62,792 nt of DNA from Burkholderia sp. WSM2232 (GCF_000472545.1 NZ_AWZV01000007.1:192466-255257); one strand, 5' to 3'. Positions 28,997 through 38,358 are shown, numbered from the stretch's first letter. The notes: generated by a model from the letters alone, not told the origin. Program-made: numbers and translations.

Positions 28997-29677
28997 ATGG
29001 TCGAAAGTCTGATCGCAGACATTCTGTTTGGCTTCACGGGACTGATCAGCATCATCAACCCGATTGGCGTTGCTTTTGTTTTTCTTGACCGTACCGCTTC
29101 TTTGACGACCGAAGAGCGCACGGCCCTCGCGCGGAAGATCGCGATCAATGTCGTCTGCGTGCTGCTGGTGGCGTTTTTCATCGGAACGCCGATTCTGCAT
29201 TTCTTCGGCATTTCAATGGAGGCGTTGCGAATCGGCGGCGGGCTGGCCGTCGCGGTGGGCGGCTGGCAGATGCTGAATGCGCCCGACACGCAGCCCGCCG
29301 AACAGCCGGGCGTCAAGCGTGTGGACGCGGAAAACGCGAAGTCAAGGGCGTTCTTCCCGCTGACCATTCCATTGACTACCGGGCCGGGTTCGATCGCCAC
29401 CGCCGTTGCGCTGACCGCCAACCGTACCCATAAGCTCTCGGAGTTCGTACTGTCGGGCATTGCGTCGGTCGTGATCTCGCTCGCGGTGGCGCTGACCGTC
29501 TACCTGGTCTATAGCCGCTCGGTCGTGTTTGCGCGATACCTCGGCGCAGAAGGCACCAAAGTCGCCATGCGGGTCTCGTCGTTTCTGCTGCTGTGCATTG
29601 GCGTGCAGATCATGCTGACCGGCTTCTCCGAATTTCTGATTCCCATCGCGACGATGCAGCCCGCGTCAGGCCGGTGA
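28997..29677 (+). CDS. MarC-family integral membrane protein
   Basis: The protein has 226 residues with six hydrophobic helices. GLISIINPIGVAFVFL at the N-terminus and FFPLTIPLTTGPGSIATAVAL in the middle are the family's paired inverted-repeat motifs. MarC (UPF0056) proteins lie in the inner membrane. Despite the name, a role in multiple antibiotic resistance was not upheld, and transport function is unproven. It is monocistronic. Confidence 0.9.
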   Translation: MVESLIADILFGFTGLISIINPIGVAFVFLDRTASLTTEERTALARKIAINVVCVLLVAFFIGTPILHFFGISMEALRIGGGLAVAVGGWQMLNAPDTQPAEQPGVKRVDAENAKSRAFFPLTIPLTTGPGSIATAVALTANRTHKLSEFVLSGIASVVISLAVALTVYLVYSRSVVFARYLGAEGTKVAMRVSSFLLLCIGVQIMLTGFSEFLIPIATMQPASGR

Positions 29678-29867
29678 AGTGCGGCTCGCGCGTCGGGCTG
29701 AAGCGCGTGCGCACCTCGCAAGAATCTATTGCGCGAAACGGATAGTGGGTGGGCGGCGCATCGCCTATAGTTCGGCGGCAATGCGTGGAGTTCACCTGCG
29801 CCTGCTGTGCCCATACCGCGCCCGAAGAATGCGCATAACAAACGTCACAAGAACGGATGGCGAGACA

Positions 29868-30974
29868 ATGAGACGACATACAAAACTGGTGGCCGCGCTC
29901 GCGTTGGCGAGCCCCCTGGCCTATGGCCAAACGAGCGTGACGCTCTATGGCCGCCTCGATGCCGGCATCGAATACATGAATCATATCGACAACGGCACGG
30001 GCGCAAGCTCGAGCCGCTGGCGCGCCGAAGGCGGCGACTGGGGCACGAGCATGCTCGGCCTGAAGGGCACCGAGGACCTGGGCGGCGGCCTGAAGGCAAT
30101 CTTCAACCTGGAAACCGGCTTGCAGGTAATGGACGGCACCACGAGCGGCGGACGGCTCTGGTCACGCCGCGCGTTCGTCGGCCTCAGCAGCCAGCAATGG
30201 GGCACGCTGCAAGCGGGCCGCAATCTGTTTATCGACAGCGACGGCGTGTGGGAATTCGACCCGTTCGTGCAGCAGGCGTTTTCCTCGGCGTCGCTTGTGC
30301 GCGGGCGGAACTGGCAGCAGACCAGCAACAACGTCGAATATCACAGCCCGGTGTTCTGGGGCTTCGACGTGCAGGCGCAATACGCATTCGGCAACCAGCC
30401 CGGTGCCTTCAACAGCGGCGCGAGCGGCGAGTTCGGCCGTTCGGACGGCATCATGCTGACCTATCATTCGCAGCTCTTCGACGTACGCGGCATTTACGAC
30501 GAACTGCGCGACAGCAATGGGCGTTTCTCGAACATCTTCCAGAGCTCGCGTGAATACTTTGTGGGCGCGAACGTGCATTTCGATGCGGTGAAAATTCAGG
30601 GCGCCTATACCCATTACTCCGCGCCGGACTCACCGGCTGGCGTTGCCGATACCGCGGACCACTACTGGCTCGGCGCCACCTACACTGTCCAGCCGCGCTG
30701 GGCCGTGACCGCTGGCGGCTACTACGTGAAGGTCGGCGACGGCGCGGGCGACACCGCGCATGACCCTTCCGGTCACGCGATGATGTACGTGCTCGGCACC
30801 ACTTATAACCTCTCGAAGCGCACCTTCGTTTACGGCACCGTCGGCTACGTGCGCAACAGCGGCAACGCCAATTTCTCACTGCAGGCGTCGCCGCGCGATG
30901 CGACGAACAACACGAACCCGCTGGTGGGCGAGTCGCAGACCGGCGCTTACGTCGGCATGCTGCATCAGTTCTGA
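29868..30974 (+). CDS. Outer-membrane porin, Gram-negative type (OmpC-like)
   Basis: The protein has 368 residues. A Sec signal peptide (basic start, hydrophobic core, cleavage after PLAYG or nearby) is followed by the porin N-terminus SVTLYGRLDAGIEYM, SMLGLKGTEDLGGGLKAIFNLE and LWSRRAFVGLSS. It ends in the C-terminal Phe of outer-membrane proteins (GMLHQF). This is the 16-stranded trimeric porin family abundant in Burkholderia. ATG 29868 gives a clean signal peptide; in-frame upstream starts do not. Confidence 0.94.
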   Translation: MRRHTKLVAALALASPLAYGQTSVTLYGRLDAGIEYMNHIDNGTGASSSRWRAEGGDWGTSMLGLKGTEDLGGGLKAIFNLETGLQVMDGTTSGGRLWSRRAFVGLSSQQWGTLQAGRNLFIDSDGVWEFDPFVQQAFSSASLVRGRNWQQTSNNVEYHSPVFWGFDVQAQYAFGNQPGAFNSGASGEFGRSDGIMLTYHSQLFDVRGIYDELRDSNGRFSNIFQSSREYFVGANVHFDAVKIQGAYTHYSAPDSPAGVADTADHYWLGATYTVQPRWAVTAGGYYVKVGDGAGDTAHDPSGHAMMYVLGTTYNLSKRTFVYGTVGYVRNSGNANFSLQASPRDATNNTNPLVGESQTGAYVGMLHQF

Positions 30975-31102
30975 TTCGCGCGGCGCGGATTCACGCGGCG
31001 ATTGCAACTGCATCCGATCGCGATTGCATCAGATCGGAATTGAGACCGCCGTGTGCGCGCCGACCGTGTATCGCTCCGCTCGAGTTTCGCGCGGGTTGCG
31101 CT

Positions 31103-31318
31103 TCAGTGCCGCGCACGCTGCAGCGCATGCACTGGCGGCGGGGTTGCGGGCGGGTCGCCTTCGGGCGCACCAGGCGGCGCGCCGCCTGGGTCGTCGTCGG
31201 GAGCGGGCGGCGGATCCGGATCGATGTTCGGGGCCGGCGGCGCTTCAGGGTCAATCTCCGGTGGCGTCGGCGTGTGCATCACATGCGCCGCTGCGCCGCA
31301 AGTGTTTGACAGGGTCAT
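31103..31318 (-). CDS. Small Pro/Asp-rich protein
   Basis: The protein has 71 residues. After MTLSNTCGAAAHVMHTPTPP it is a repetitive acidic Pro-rich stretch (EIDPEAPPAPNIDPDPPPAP, then GGAPPGAPEGDPP), surely unstructured. The start at 31318 is supported by GGAG ~7 nt upstream. Similar DPDPPP mini-proteins are, from memory, common in Paraburkholderia. Function unknown. First of a run of small genes. Confidence 0.65.
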   Translation of the reverse strand: MTLSNTCGAAAHVMHTPTPPEIDPEAPPAPNIDPDPPPAPDDDPGGAPPGAPEGDPPATPPPVHALQRARH

Positions 31319-31535
31319 CGTAATCTCCACTTTTTGTGTTCCTGCTGGGTTCTCCTGCGCGCAATGCGCATGCCCTTTGATCCCTCTTTGATCCCTCCAT
31401 CGCCTTTCGCGTAGCGGCATTCCCATGTGGAACGGCCGTTGCTCCGTTCGATCACGCGCAATGCACATGGCATGGCACGGAAGAGCGTGGGGTGCTTGGT
31501 CGAGCACCGGAAATACAGGCACAGGGAAACACGAA

Positions 31536-31781
31536 ATGGCGCGACACAAGGCCGACGTTGCTGACGACGAGTTCGAGATTTTCGCCAGCTATCACGGAAC
31601 AGGCGACGGCCGTTATGTAGGTGGACTGAAGGTCCTCCGCAAAGCGGACAGGAGGATTCTTTTTCCATTCGACGGTGCGCCGGAGATCGGCCCCTATGAG
31701 ACCGCCGATGAAGCGCGGCGCGCCGCCATCGAGTACGGCAAGCAGATCGTGGCGGCCGACCGCGCTTCGCCGGAGAAGTGA
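31536..31781 (+). CDS. DUF6723-like small protein
   Basis: The protein has 81 residues. DDEFEIFASYHGTGDGRYVGGLKVLRK, then ILFPFDGAPEIGPYETADEARRAA and an Arg/Lys-containing end, form a compact alpha/beta domain that I associate with DUF6723 of Burkholderiales. Function unknown. ATG 31536 follows an AGGGAA site; upstream in-frame starts encode unrelated residues. Confidence 0.7.
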   Translation: MARHKADVADDEFEIFASYHGTGDGRYVGGLKVLRKADRRILFPFDGAPEIGPYETADEARRAAIEYGKQIVAADRASPEK

Positions 31782-31847
31782 CTGCGGCGCGCGCTCAGCA
31801 TTGCGAGGCGGCGCGCTCGTGCAGCAACGAGGAACCTCGCTTTGCGC

Positions 31848-32084
31848 TCAGGGCATACCGCCGAGCGAGGGAGAAATCGTGCTGCCGCGATTGGGATCGT
31901 CGGGGTGCTCGTCGGGCACCGTGGGCCGTGCCGACAGAGGCGGATGGTTGCGATAGCAGGCGTCGATGGAATCGTTCACTACGCACTGCGCGAATGCGTC
32001 CGCATCGCTCTTTTGCGCGAACGTGTAAAGGGTTCGTTCGACCTGAACTTCCGTATCGGACACGCGAATGGTCGTGACTGACAT
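31848..32084 (-). CDS. Small hypothetical protein
   Basis: The protein has 78 residues beginning MSVTTIRVSDTEVQVERTLY, with a helical middle (KSDADAFAQCVVNDSIDACY) and a Pro/Asp-rich tail. No family recognised. The start is well supported by an AAAAAGGAGCG ribosome site just upstream of ATG 32084, which rules out the longer in-frame start at 32177. Confidence 0.65.
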   Translation of the reverse strand: MSVTTIRVSDTEVQVERTLYTFAQKSDADAFAQCVVNDSIDACYRNHPPLSARPTVPDEHPDDPNRGSTISPSLGGMP

Positions 32085-32097
32085 GAGGCGCTCCTTT

Positions 32098-32298
32098 TTA
32101 CAAAGATGAATCCGAAGCTTCAGCGTTGAGCACGCAATGGACGTGCCCAATGAATGTCCGATGCGTGCGGGCAGCACGCTCCTTGAATGCGCGAATGCAT
32201 GCGTCGTTCATGGATGAAGCAGCTTGTAGGGCGGCGAAGCATGGGTAGTTGTAGGCGTGAACGCGGCTGCTGCCAGACCGCAAAGCGCTGTTAGCCAT
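32098..32298 (-). CDS. Doubtful small hypothetical protein
   Basis: This is a 66-residue frame from ATG 32298 (MANSALRSGS), with Ala, Cys, His and Arg scattered. It fills the gap between two better-supported small genes, but no ribosome site is visible and no family is recognised. It may be spurious. Confidence 0.25.
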   Translation of the reverse strand: MANSALRSGSSRVHAYNYPCFAALQAASSMNDACIRAFKERAARTHRTFIGHVHCVLNAEASDSSL

Positions 32299-32363
32299 GG
32301 GAGTCGACCGTTGGGGTCCGTATGTTGCTGCGACACAGGCGTAGCCGATAAAAGGAGAGAACC

Positions 32364-32708
32364 ATGCAGCCCGGAATGCAGCCCGAATCGCACGCTGATA
32401 CAAAGCCCGACACGCGCCCCGATGCACAGCGCGACACCCAAGCGGACTCGCAGTCCGCCACTACCCGCGCGAATAGCAGCGCTGCCGAACCGACCGCTGA
32501 AGTGAAGGCGCGCAACCGGCCGAGCGGCACCCATTACGTCGAACCGAGCCCGCTCGGCATCGAGCCGGTCGTGCAGACCGGCGTCGATCAACAGACGAAC
32601 CCGCCGCGCTCGAACCAGCATCCCGAGCAGACCGCCGAGGTTCCGCTAGGTACAGGCGCGCATGGCGAGCCCGCGGGCGGTGGTGGCCGTGCGTCGCACA
32701 AGAACTGA
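32364..32708 (+). CDS. Small hydrophilic, disordered protein
   Basis: The protein has 114 residues, almost devoid of hydrophobic clusters and rich in Gln, Thr, Asp, Pro and Gly. It starts MQPGMQPESHADTKPDTRPD and ends GGGGRASHKN. An ordered-looking patch, PSGTHYVEPSPLGIEPVVQ, lies in the middle. A good AAAGGAGA ribosome site precedes ATG 32364. The composition resembles desiccation or stress hydrophilins, but that is inference. The zinc-finger mini-gene follows 26 bp later, probably on the same transcript. Confidence 0.65.
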   Translation: MQPGMQPESHADTKPDTRPDAQRDTQADSQSATTRANSSAAEPTAEVKARNRPSGTHYVEPSPLGIEPVVQTGVDQQTNPPRSNQHPEQTAEVPLGTGAHGEPAGGGGRASHKN

Positions 32709-32734
32709 CTACGTCGAAACGAACGGAGAGACAC

Positions 32735-32905
32735 ATGCAACAGGACAACGAACCCCTGAACCCGGGCGATGAAGCGCCCCCCGACGCACCCGGCGTTGGT
32801 GAAGACATTTGCCGCGCCTGCCACGGCACCGGCAAGGTGGAGGGAAAGCAGTGCACCGTGTGCGGCGGCACCGGCAAAGTGCTGCAGGGCATAGGCGGCG
32901 GCTGA
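32735..32905 (+). CDS. 56-residue DnaJ-type zinc-finger mini-protein
   Basis: After an acidic Pro-rich lead (~25 residues), two CxxCxGxG-type modules follow directly: CRACHGTGK and CTVCGGTGK. This is half of the zinc-binding region of DnaJ (which has four such motifs), enough for one Zn2+ site, with no J-domain. A GGAGAG ribosome site lies upstream of ATG 32735. It is probably co-transcribed with the preceding gene. Free-standing mini-proteins of this sort are known for tRNA- or chaperone-linked roles, but none can be assigned here. Confidence 0.75.
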   Translation: MQQDNEPLNPGDEAPPDAPGVGEDICRACHGTGKVEGKQCTVCGGTGKVLQGIGGG

Positions 32906-33184
32906 GCGTTTCGCGTATGCGCGAGCGGTGGCGTGCCTGCGCGGCGCGACGCCCCGCAGCGGGCCTGGTTGCTCTCCAGGAGGGCGCCAGCGTGGCCACT
33001 AGCGCGGTCACCGGCGAAGCGACCCGTGCGGCCACAAGCGGTCACCTGCAGGGCCACCAGTCGGGCCTTCAGCGGGGCCGCCAGCGCCGCCGCCAGCCGG
33101 GCGGGCGCGCTTTATGCGGCAGTGCAAGATCGCCGGTTGCCGTTTCACGCATGCGGCAGGGCGCCCCACGCACAGGAGCCAGAC

Positions 33185-33730
33185 ATGCAGCAGGAATCGA
33201 AGCACGCATTCGACGCGATGCAGACCGAGTACGAAGCCTTCATGCTCGAACCGCACGACTGGGTACCGAACAATCGCAAGCTGCCGGTCGTGATTTACCG
33301 GCAGGCTGTCGACCCCGCCATCGGCGACGTGGCGGCCGCGTTCGAAGTGCTGTTCGCGCGCAACCAATGGCCGCCGCAATGGCGCGACGGCATTTTCGAC
33401 TATCACCATTTCCATTCGACTGCGCACGAGGTGCTCGGCGTGAGCGAGGGGTCCGCGGAAGTGATCGTTGGCGGTCCGGGCGGCAAGGTGGTGAGCATCT
33501 CCGCTGGGGACGTGCTGCTTTTGCCCGCCGGCACAGGCCATTGCCTGCAATCGTTCCAGGGCCGCTTTCGCGTGGTGGCCGGCTATCCGGCGGGCCAGCA
33601 GTGGGACATTCGCCGCGAAGCGCTCACGCCGCAGGAACTCGCGACCATGCAAGCCTTGCCGTTTCCGCGAATGGACCCGGTCGACGGCGAGCACGGCCCG
33701 CTATGCGAGCACTGGCTGAACGCGGCCTAG
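33185..33730 (+). CDS. Cupin-domain protein (YjlB-like)
   Basis: The protein has 181 residues and one beta-barrel cupin domain. The metal-site motif 1 is degenerate but visible (HHFHSTAHEVLGVSEGSAEV), and motif 2 is PAGTGH. The N-terminal WVPNNRKLPVVIYRQAV resembles YjlB-type cupins of unknown activity. The ATG at 33185 follows a GGAGCC site. The ~280 bp before it are GC-rich and hold no supported gene. Confidence 0.8.
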   Translation: MQQESKHAFDAMQTEYEAFMLEPHDWVPNNRKLPVVIYRQAVDPAIGDVAAAFEVLFARNQWPPQWRDGIFDYHHFHSTAHEVLGVSEGSAEVIVGGPGGKVVSISAGDVLLLPAGTGHCLQSFQGRFRVVAGYPAGQQWDIRREALTPQELATMQALPFPRMDPVDGEHGPLCEHWLNAA

Positions 33731-33948
33731 TACCGCGCCCCTTTTGCTGGCATTTCGCTCGACCCCCACACGATGTCACGCTGCGTGCAGAGTTGCGCGC
33801 ATCGGCGCATTATCGTGAAGGCTTGTCGGGTTGTTCATCTGTTGTGTCCCGCGCACACCGTCTGAATACCGTTGAATACCGTTTTGAGCAGAGCCCTCGC
33901 GGCATCGCGCGCGGGCAATGTGGCTGACGGCCGAACAAGGAGTGTCCC

Positions 33949-36033
33949 ATGCAAAACGATCCCGCCCTCGATCAGTTGTGCATCAATACGATCCGCACAC
34001 TGTCGATGGACGCTGTTCAGAAGGCCAATTCCGGCCACCCAGGCACGCCGATGGCGCTCGCGCCGGTTGCCTACCATCTATGGCAGAACCATCTGCGCTA
34101 CGACCCCGACGAGCCGCTGTGGCCCAATCGCGACCGCTTCGTGCTGTCGGTCGGGCACGCGTCGATGCTGCTGTATTCGCTGCTGCATCTGGCGAACGTG
34201 AAGGTTGTCGACGAAGACGGCAAGCCCACCGGCCAGCCGGCGGTGTCGCTCGCGGATATCGAGCGCTTCCGCCAGATCGACAGCAAGACGCCTGGCCACC
34301 CGGAGTACCGGATGACGACGGGTGTCGAAACCACCACGGGCCCGCTCGGCCAGGGCCTCGGCAACAGTGTCGGCATGGCGATGGCGGCGCGCTGGTACGA
34401 GAACCGCTTCAACAAGCCGGATGCGCCCCTCTTCGACTATCGCGTCTATGCGCTGTGCGGCGACGGCGACATGATGGAAGGCATCTCGCACGAAGCCGCC
34501 TCGCTTGCGGGGCATCTGAAGCTCTCGAACCTGATCTGGATCTACGACAGCAATCGCGTGACCATCGAAGGGCACACGGATCTCGCCTATAGCGACGACG
34601 TGGAGAGCCGCTTTCGCGGCTACCGCTGGCACACGCTGCATGTAGACGACGCGAACGACGCGGCCGCGCTCGAAGCAGCGCTGGTCGAGGCTAAGAGCGT
34701 GACGGACAGGCCGACGCTGATCGTCGTCAACAGCATCATCGGCTGGGGTGCGCCGAACAAGCAGGACACCGCCGCAGCACACGGCGAAGCGCTCGGTGTG
34801 GAGGAAGTGGCGCTCACCAAGAAGTTCTACGGCTGGCCCGAAGACAAATTTTTCTACGTGCCCGACGGCGTGCACGAGCGCTTTGCCGCCGGCATCGGCG
34901 CGCGCGGCAAGGCGGCCCGCGAAGAATGGCAGGCCAGGTACGACGCCTATAGCAAGCAGTATCCGGAACTGTCGCGCGAATTCGCGCTGATTGAAGCGCA
35001 CGACTTGCCGGTGGGCTGGGACAACGACATTCCCACTTTCGACGCGGACCCGAAAGGCATGGCCTCGCGCGACTCGTCGGGCAAGGTGCTGAACGCCATT
35101 GCCGCGCGCGTGCCCTGGATAATCGGCGGCGCGGCGGATCTCGCACCGTCCACGAAAACGAACCTGAAATTCGAGGGCGCGGGCAGCTTCGAATACGACA
35201 ACTACGGTGGCCGCAATCTGCATTTCGGCATTCGCGAACACGGCATGGGTGCGGTGGTCAACGGTCTCGCGTTGTCGAACCTGCGGCCCTTCGGCTCGAC
35301 GTTCCTGATTTTCAGCGACTACATGAAGCCACCCATTCGTCTGTCGGCGATCATGGAGGTCGAGGCGATCTACGTGTTCACGCACGATTCGATCGGTGTC
35401 GGCGAAGACGGGCCGACGCATCAGCCGATCGAGCAGCTCGCGTCGCTGCGCGGTGTGCCCGGGCTCACGGTGCTGCGTCCGGGCGATGCGAACGAGGTGG
35501 CGCAAGCATGGCGCGTCGCGCTCACGCAAAAGCGCCGTCCTGCGTGCATCGTCGTGTCGCGGCAGCCGCTGCCTACGTTGGACCGCAGCCGCTATGCATC
35601 CGCCGAAGGCGTGAAGAAGGGCGCCTATGTGCTCGCCGACGCACCCGACGGACAGAAGCCGCAAGTCATTCTGCTCGCCACCGGCAGCGAGCTTTCGATC
35701 TGCGTCGACGCGTACGAGAAGCTGAAGGCCGAAGGCATTGCGGCGCGCGTGGTGTCCATGCCTTCATGGGATCTGTTCGAACGGCAGGACGAAGCGTATC
35801 GCGACACCGTGTTGCCGCCCGACATCGACGCGCGCGTGGCCGTCGAACAGGCCGCGTCGCTCGGCTGGGACCGCTACGTCGGCAGGCAAGGCGCCCAGGT
35901 GGTAATGCACACGTTCGGCGCTTCCGCGCCGCTTGCCGATCTGCAGAAGAAATTCGGCTTCACGCCCGAGCACGTGTACGAAGCAGCGAAGCAGCAGATT
36001 GCGCGTGTGCAGGCCAAGGGCGCCGGCCAGTAA
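33949..36033 (+). CDS. tkt: Transketolase
   Basis: The protein has 694 residues. This thiamine-diphosphate enzyme moves two-carbon units in the pentose phosphate pathway and Calvin-type cycles. Hallmarks are KANSGHPGTPMALAPVAYHLW at the N-terminus, the ThDP motif GDGDMMEGISHEAA ending NLIWIYDSN, FGIREHGMGAVVNGLAL and HDSIGVGEDGPTHQPIE. An AAGGAG site lies ~7 nt before ATG 33949. The neighbours are not pentose pathway genes (gapA, pgk); a 6PGDH gene starts at the far end of the window. Confidence 0.96.
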   Translation: MQNDPALDQLCINTIRTLSMDAVQKANSGHPGTPMALAPVAYHLWQNHLRYDPDEPLWPNRDRFVLSVGHASMLLYSLLHLANVKVVDEDGKPTGQPAVSLADIERFRQIDSKTPGHPEYRMTTGVETTTGPLGQGLGNSVGMAMAARWYENRFNKPDAPLFDYRVYALCGDGDMMEGISHEAASLAGHLKLSNLIWIYDSNRVTIEGHTDLAYSDDVESRFRGYRWHTLHVDDANDAAALEAALVEAKSVTDRPTLIVVNSIIGWGAPNKQDTAAAHGEALGVEEVALTKKFYGWPEDKFFYVPDGVHERFAAGIGARGKAAREEWQARYDAYSKQYPELSREFALIEAHDLPVGWDNDIPTFDADPKGMASRDSSGKVLNAIAARVPWIIGGAADLAPSTKTNLKFEGAGSFEYDNYGGRNLHFGIREHGMGAVVNGLALSNLRPFGSTFLIFSDYMKPPIRLSAIMEVEAIYVFTHDSIGVGEDGPTHQPIEQLASLRGVPGLTVLRPGDANEVAQAWRVALTQKRRPACIVVSRQPLPTLDRSRYASAEGVKKGAYVLADAPDGQKPQVILLATGSELSICVDAYEKLKAEGIAARVVSMPSWDLFERQDEAYRDTVLPPDIDARVAVEQAASLGWDRYVGRQGAQVVMHTFGASAPLADLQKKFGFTPEHVYEAAKQQIARVQAKGAGQ

Positions 36034-36062
36034 GGCGCCCCGTGCCACATTGATCGCGTCGT

Positions 36063-37148
36063 TCAGTTCGCCGGGATCGTCACGACAGGTGCCTTGTTGC
36101 TCGTGTCGGCCTCGGCGAGCGCCATCAGGTTCTGCACGACCGTGAATGCGTATTTCGAGTCGAAGTCGTTGCGCTCCACCCAGTAGGCCGACGCTCCATA
36201 CGGAATCGTCACGTACGCATTGTCGGGCGCCGTCTTGCCGGAGTGAACGATGATGGTCGGCCTCGTCTCGCCGCCGATCAGGCCCACGGTCGGCTTCGTC
36301 GAACCGTCGCTGATACGTTCGGTCGGCACCTGCACCTGCGCGCCGAGATCGGTCAGAATGCCGAGCACCGAGCGCGTCACCATCGGTATCTTGTCGGCCT
36401 TGTGCCACGCGGACGAAGGCCCGTACACGATTTCGTAGCTGCGCGTGTTCGATGAAAGATGCAGCAGCTTGCGCACGCGCGCGACATCGGCGCTGATTTG
36501 CGGCGAGTCGCCGCTGGTGGTGGCGCCCATGACGAGAAACACGCTCATCTGGTCGTTTTTCTCGCCCACCTTGCGCGACTCCACGTTCAGCTCGCCCGCG
36601 AGTTGCAAGCGCCGCAATGCGCGCAGCAATTCGAAAAAGCCCGGGGCGCCGGCGCTGTTTTCTCCGCCGAGCGCGTTGCCGTTCTGCAAGCCGCCCACGG
36701 ATTGCGCGGTAATGCGCAGCAGCAGGTCGATCGGAATGCCGCCCTCGGCGAGCGGCAGCACGAGCGCGGGCGCGAGCGGCCGGATATAGGCGGAGGCGAA
36801 CGCTTCGCCGGTAGTCGGCGTGAAAGTAAAGGTGGGATGGTTCGAATACGACACGCTGCCGGTGGCAAGCGCATAGTTGGGCTGGCTGCCGGAGCCTGCG
36901 TTGGCGGTCGCGCCGCCGCTCGCATCGAACGTATAGGCCGCAATGATGTTGCTGACGGTCAGAAAGGCGGGCGCATCGCCATAGCGCAGGCCTACCACGG
37001 CTGCGAGAATCTCGCGCTTTTTCGCGTCGCCGAGTGCGCGAGCGTAATCGACCTGATCGGCTTTCAGGCGCGAAGGTCCGACATGCACGCAGGCAGAAGA
37101 AAGACAGGCCGCGCAGAGCGCGGCGGCGAGCGAAGCGGTTCTGATCAT
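36063..37148 (-). CDS. Lipoprotein of unknown function
   Basis: The protein has 361 residues. It has a signal peptide with lipobox-like end (LAAALCAACLSSAC). I recognise no family. The body alternates beta-like stretches with a helical part that includes SRKVGEKNDQMSVFLVMG and ends in a domain with ETRPTIIVHSGKTAPDNAYV and YAFTVVQNLMALAEA. ATG 37148 is chosen to place the signal peptide at the N-terminus. It is convergent with tkt and runs the same way as zapE, 115 bp downstream of the zapE stop. Confidence 0.65.
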   Translation of the reverse strand: MIRTASLAAALCAACLSSACVHVGPSRLKADQVDYARALGDAKKREILAAVVGLRYGDAPAFLTVSNIIAAYTFDASGGATANAGSGSQPNYALATGSVSYSNHPTFTFTPTTGEAFASAYIRPLAPALVLPLAEGGIPIDLLLRITAQSVGGLQNGNALGGENSAGAPGFFELLRALRRLQLAGELNVESRKVGEKNDQMSVFLVMGATTSGDSPQISADVARVRKLLHLSSNTRSYEIVYGPSSAWHKADKIPMVTRSVLGILTDLGAQVQVPTERISDGSTKPTVGLIGGETRPTIIVHSGKTAPDNAYVTIPYGASAYWVERNDFDSKYAFTVVQNLMALAEADTSNKAPVVTIPAN

Positions 37149-37263
37149 CGTGAAGAGGGCCGGGAGGCTAATCCGCTGAAGATTGAGTCGTCTGCACGGC
37201 GGTAGCACGGTGCATTCCCGCTTCAGCGGCGAGTGCGTAGCTCGTGCCAGGTCTCGCGCTTGA

Positions 37264-38358
37264 CTACTCGCGCGAAGTCCCGCTCCCGCTCGGCGCCGAC
37301 TCGCGGAGCGCATCGTCGAGCGTATTGCGGTACGTGCGCGATTCCATTTCCGCGAGACGGCTCAGTGTCCTCGACAGATCATGCGCACCTTCGAGGCCGC
37401 GCAATGCAGCGTGAACCGGCTGATCCGACGCAATGAAGAGCGCACGCTTGCGATCGTAAAGAATATCGACGAGCCACACGAGCCGCTGCAGCGTGTGCGA
37501 CCGGCTCAGCCACGCGGTGTGCACGTTGTCGACAATGAAGCCGTGCCAGCGCTCGGCGAGGTCCAGGTAGTCCAGATGCGAGCGGCTCTGCACGCACAGC
37601 GCTTCGAAGTCGGCCCACAGCATGGCCGCACCCACGGCGCGCGCAATCAGCGGACGGCCCGCGGCGCTGACCTTGGTCGCTTGCAGCGCGCCGCTGCTCT
37701 CATGGCGCAGGAAGACGTCACGCAGGGCGTTGCTGGTTGCTGCGTCGAGCGGCGAGAAAAAGCGCGGCGAAGGATGCGCCTCGCCGCCGAAACGATAGTC
37801 GCGCGCGCCGTCGAAATGAATCACGCAAAAATGCTGTTTGATCTGCTCGATGGTGGGCACGAAACGCTCATGAAACTCCGGGTCGGAAAGCAGGCTGTCC
37901 GGCGCATAGTTCGATGTCAGCATGATGCGCGTGCCGAGTTTGATAGCCGTGTCGAGAAAACGGCCCATCAGAAAAGCATCGGCAATATCATGCACGTGGA
38001 ATTCGTCGAAGCACAACAGCTCGATACCGTCGAGCCATTGTCTGGACACCGAGCCGAGCCGGTCGTCGCCGCGCGGTTCGTTCACGAGGCGCTGATTCAT
38101 CTCGCGCAGAAATTCGTGAAAGTGCAGCCGCCGCTTGCGGCCTTCCGCCAGGTCGAACACGGTATCGACCACGAGGCTCTTGCCGCGTCCCGGCAGTCCG
38201 TGGCAATAAACGCCCTGATAGCGCGGGTAGCGCGGGTTACTGCCGCCGCGAGGCGTAACGAACAGTGCGACGAGCGCCGCGATTGCAGCGCGTTGCCTGG
38301 CATCGGGAACGAGACCGCGCTCGGCGAGTTTGCCTGCGACCAGCGCTTCGTCAAGCAT
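37264..38358 (-). CDS. zapE: ZapE/AFG1-type AAA-like ATPase
   Basis: The protein has 364 residues. Walker A GLPGRGKS is at 54-61, followed by Walker B-like LLCFDEFHVHDIADA and a sensor LTSNYAPDSL; the C-terminal HTAWLSRSHTLQRLVWLVDILYDRK is a family feature. Mitochondrial AFG1 and bacterial ZapE share this fold. ZapE affects FtsZ rings under stress in E. coli, and AFG1 works in protein quality control. The usual sdhCDAB/odh neighbourhood of ZapE is absent, and the N-terminus is divergent, so it could be a ZapE paralogue. Confidence 0.85.
   Translation of the reverse strand: MLDEALVAGKLAERGLVPDARQRAAIAALVALFVTPRGGSNPRYPRYQGVYCHGLPGRGKSLVVDTVFDLAEGRKRRLHFHEFLREMNQRLVNEPRGDDRLGSVSRQWLDGIELLCFDEFHVHDIADAFLMGRFLDTAIKLGTRIMLTSNYAPDSLLSDPEFHERFVPTIEQIKQHFCVIHFDGARDYRFGGEAHPSPRFFSPLDAATSNALRDVFLRHESSGALQATKVSAAGRPLIARAVGAAMLWADFEALCVQSRSHLDYLDLAERWHGFIVDNVHTAWLSRSHTLQRLVWLVDILYDRKRALFIASDQPVHAALRGLEGAHDLSRTLSRLAEMESRTYRNTLDDALRESAPSGSGTSRE

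Noticed and set aside
34078..35664. 528-codon open frame opposite transketolase
   Set aside because: No ribosome site or recognisable domain. Transketolase explains the region fully.
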